A stretch of DNA of 64,000 bases, from the NCBI RefSeq assembly GCF_019884785.1, contig NZ_CP082326.1, forward strand, positions 2,659,355 to 2,723,354. The letters run 5' to 3'. Each line of letters starts with the position of its first letter. The stretch's first letter is position 1. Under the pieces are notes generated by a model that saw only the letters and a program-made list of their open reading frames with translations, did no database searches and was not told the DNA's origin. The DNA comes from Crassaminicella profunda (GTDB taxonomy: Bacteria; Bacillota; Clostridia; Peptostreptococcales; Thermotaleaceae). Made by a program: the position numbers and the translations under genes. This document shows positions 61,820-64,000 of the stretch, in pieces.

Positions 61820-63469
61820 TTATTCTAAAATAATATTATGAATTGGTGCTCCTGGAGGAACCATAGGAAATACACAATCATCCTTTGATAATAGACATTC
61901 AATCACTGTGCCTTTTCCTGATTGTATAGCTCGTCTTAAAGCATCCTCAAGATCCAATAGATTATCCACCTTTTCTCCTCTTAATCCATATGCTTCTACC
62001 AATTTCATATAATCTACTTCTTGAGTGATATCCGTTTCAGCATACCGCTTATGACAAAACATTTTCTGCCATTGCCGAACCATTCCAAGGGTTTGATTGT
62101 TAAAAAGCAATGTAATCATAGGTAGTTTATACTTTGCTACAGTAGCTAGTTCATTGCAATTCATTCTAAAACTTCCATCTCCTGCTATATGAAGAACCCG
62201 TTTATCAGGATTGCCTACTTGCGCTCCAATAGCTGCTCCTAATCCATACCCCATTGTACCAAGTCCTCCAGAGGAGATAAAGGTTCTAGGATTTTTAAAG
62301 GGAAAATGTTGTGCTGTCCACATTTGATGCTGACCTACTTCTGTAGTGACAATGGTTTCATCTCCCAAAACCTTATGAGCACAAGCTAGAATGTTCTCAG
62401 CATGAAATCCTGTTTTTTCTTTATTTACTTTAAAATCTTCAATTTTCTCAAGCCATTCTTTTCGATCTTTAGTACTAAGCATATCTGTAAGATCAGCTAA
62501 GACCCTTTTTACATCTCCTAAAATCCACAAATCAACATCCTTATTTTTTCCTATTTCTGATGCATCAATATCTATATGAATCACCTTAGCCTTTGGTCCA
62601 AATTCTTCAGCAATGCCAATGACACGATCACTAAATCTAGCACCAATTGCAATAATCAGATCACTACCACAAACAGCTAAGTTTGCATCTCTCATACCAT
62701 GCATTCCTACAAGACCTAAGGAAAGATCATGATCTCTTGGAAAGCTTCCAAGTCCCATTAAAGTATTCACAACAGGAATATTTCCCTTTGTGGCAAATTC
62801 ATAAAGTTCGTTAGCAGCTTCCGATAAAACAATTCCTCCTCCTGCATAAATAACAGGTTTTGATGATTGATTAATGAGATCAGCAGCCTTTATAATCTCT
62901 TTATTTGAAGAAGTACACGCTCTTTTGTTTTCTTTAAGTACTTCTTTTTTCACATAAGTAGTTTTTTCTAAAAATACATTTTTAGGAATATCAATCAGCA
63001 CTGGTCCTGGTCTACCACTCTCAGCAATTTTAAAAGCATCCCTGATTACATCTGCTAATTTTTCAACATCTTTTACAAAATAATTATGTTTCGTAATAGG
63101 TAGGGTAATCCCAGTAATGTCTACTTCTTGAAATGAATCTTTTCCTAAAAGGTTGGCAGGCACTTGCCCTGTGATCACTACTAGTGGCACGCTATCCATA
63201 TATGCTGTTGCAATACCTGTTACTGTATTTGTAGCTCCAGGGCCTGATGTTGCAAAGCAAACACCTACCTTGCCTGTGCTTCTTGCATATCCATCAGCTC
63301 CATGACTTGCTCCTTGTTCATGAGCCGTAAGAATATGATCAAAATGATCCATTTTGTCATATAACGCATCATATAAAGGAATCACAGCACCTCCTGGATA
63401 TCCAAATATTTTGTCTACATCTTGTTCCTTTAAACATTCTAGTACTATTTCTGCCCCAGTAAGTTTCAT
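61820..63469 (-). CDS. ilvB: acetolactate synthase, large (catalytic) subunit
   Basis: Protein of 549 residues. Conserved TPP-enzyme stretches: VFGYPGGAVIPLYDALYD, HEQGASHGADGYARSTGKVG, VTTEVGQHQMWTAQHF and GDGSFRMNCNELATVAKYKL. It carries the PFKNPRTF and PMVPPGAP signatures of anabolic ALS (FAD, TPP, Mg). It starts 32 bases behind ilvC. No ilvN-type regulatory subunit lies in this operon between ilvB and cimA, so it must be elsewhere or missing. Confidence 0.96.
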   Translation of the reverse strand: MKLTGAEIVLECLKEQDVDKIFGYPGGAVIPLYDALYDKMDHFDHILTAHEQGASHGADGYARSTGKVGVCFATSGPGATNTVTGIATAYMDSVPLVVITGQVPANLLGKDSFQEVDITGITLPITKHNYFVKDVEKLADVIRDAFKIAESGRPGPVLIDIPKNVFLEKTTYVKKEVLKENKRACTSSNKEIIKAADLINQSSKPVIYAGGGIVLSEAANELYEFATKGNIPVVNTLMGLGSFPRDHDLSLGLVGMHGMRDANLAVCGSDLIIAIGARFSDRVIGIAEEFGPKAKVIHIDIDASEIGKNKDVDLWILGDVKRVLADLTDMLSTKDRKEWLEKIEDFKVNKEKTGFHAENILACAHKVLGDETIVTTEVGQHQMWTAQHFPFKNPRTFISSGGLGTMGYGLGAAIGAQVGNPDKRVLHIAGDGSFRMNCNELATVAKYKLPMITLLFNNQTLGMVRQWQKMFCHKRYAETDITQEVDYMKLVEAYGLRGEKVDNLLDLEDALRRAIQSGKGTVIECLLSKDDCVFPMVPPGAPIHNIILE

Positions 63470-63501
63470 GACTTATGCCCGACCTCCCTATCCTTATAAA
63501 C

Positions 63502-64000
<499 letters not shown>

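Overview
The window is low-GC, Gram-positive sequence from an anaerobic, spore-forming member of the Clostridia. The evidence is strong AGGAGG ribosome-binding sites, occasional TTG/GTG starts, SpoVAC/D/E, DUF1657 and DUF421 proteins, a SleL-type cortex hydrolase, pyruvate carboxylase and a CimA-type isoleucine operon. No rRNA, tRNA or CRISPR array was seen. Genus and species cannot be fixed from sequence alone.

Positions 1 to about 13,870 are the right-hand part of an integrated mobile element whose left end lies outside the window. It holds the end of an XRE-type regulator, a RecB/Cas4-like four-cysteine nuclease, two overlapping large serine recombinases, a DNA-binding-like protein, a minus-strand defence cassette, a membrane leucine-rich-repeat protein, a third large serine recombinase divergent from a 56-residue protein, and a small membrane protein. 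The defence cassette is a Gabija-like pair: an OLD-family ATPase/TOPRIM nuclease overlapping a UvrD-type helicase. The helicase is interrupted by one in-frame TGA, and the neighbouring LRR gene by another. Just to the right lies the 3' end of an ABC-transporter ATPase gene directly coupled to its permease, so the element appears to have split that ATPase gene.

Positions 14,000-44,300 are ordinary chromosome: an SsuC/TauC-type permease with a decayed second copy behind it, a cold-shock protein, an ABC-2 type exporter, a DEAD-box RNA helicase, a BTAD regulator with a YtcJ-type amidohydrolase, an NhaC antiporter with an M20 peptidase, an EamA exporter, several membrane and lipoproteins, a LOR/SDH-type (TIGR00300-like) protein, a nuclease-helicase fusion of the DinG/XPD type, a PAS-PAS-GAF-GGDEF diguanylate cyclase, a flavinylated fumarate-reductase-like flavoprotein and pyruvate carboxylase.

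Positions 44,300-51,000 form a sporulation block. A minus-strand operon DUF1657-DUF421-spoVAC-spoVAD-spoVAE has the same gene content as the mobile spoVA(2mob) operon known from heat-resistant Bacillus spores. It is divergent from a second DUF421 gene and a second DUF1657 gene, and close to a LysM-SH3-GH18 cortex hydrolase.

Positions 51,000-56,900 contain a TSUP transporter, lipoproteins and membrane proteins mixed with gene debris: a frameshifted and stop-interrupted gene, a C-terminal remnant of a tyrosine recombinase, a truncated coding remnant and a diverged dispersed repeat. This looks like an eroded insertion zone.

Positions 57,000-64,000 carry one minus-strand branched-chain amino acid operon in the order ilvC (cut by the window edge)-ilvB-cimA-leuC-leuD-leuB, ending in a strong terminator. 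With cimA instead of leuA, it suggests the threonine-independent citramalate route to isoleucine.
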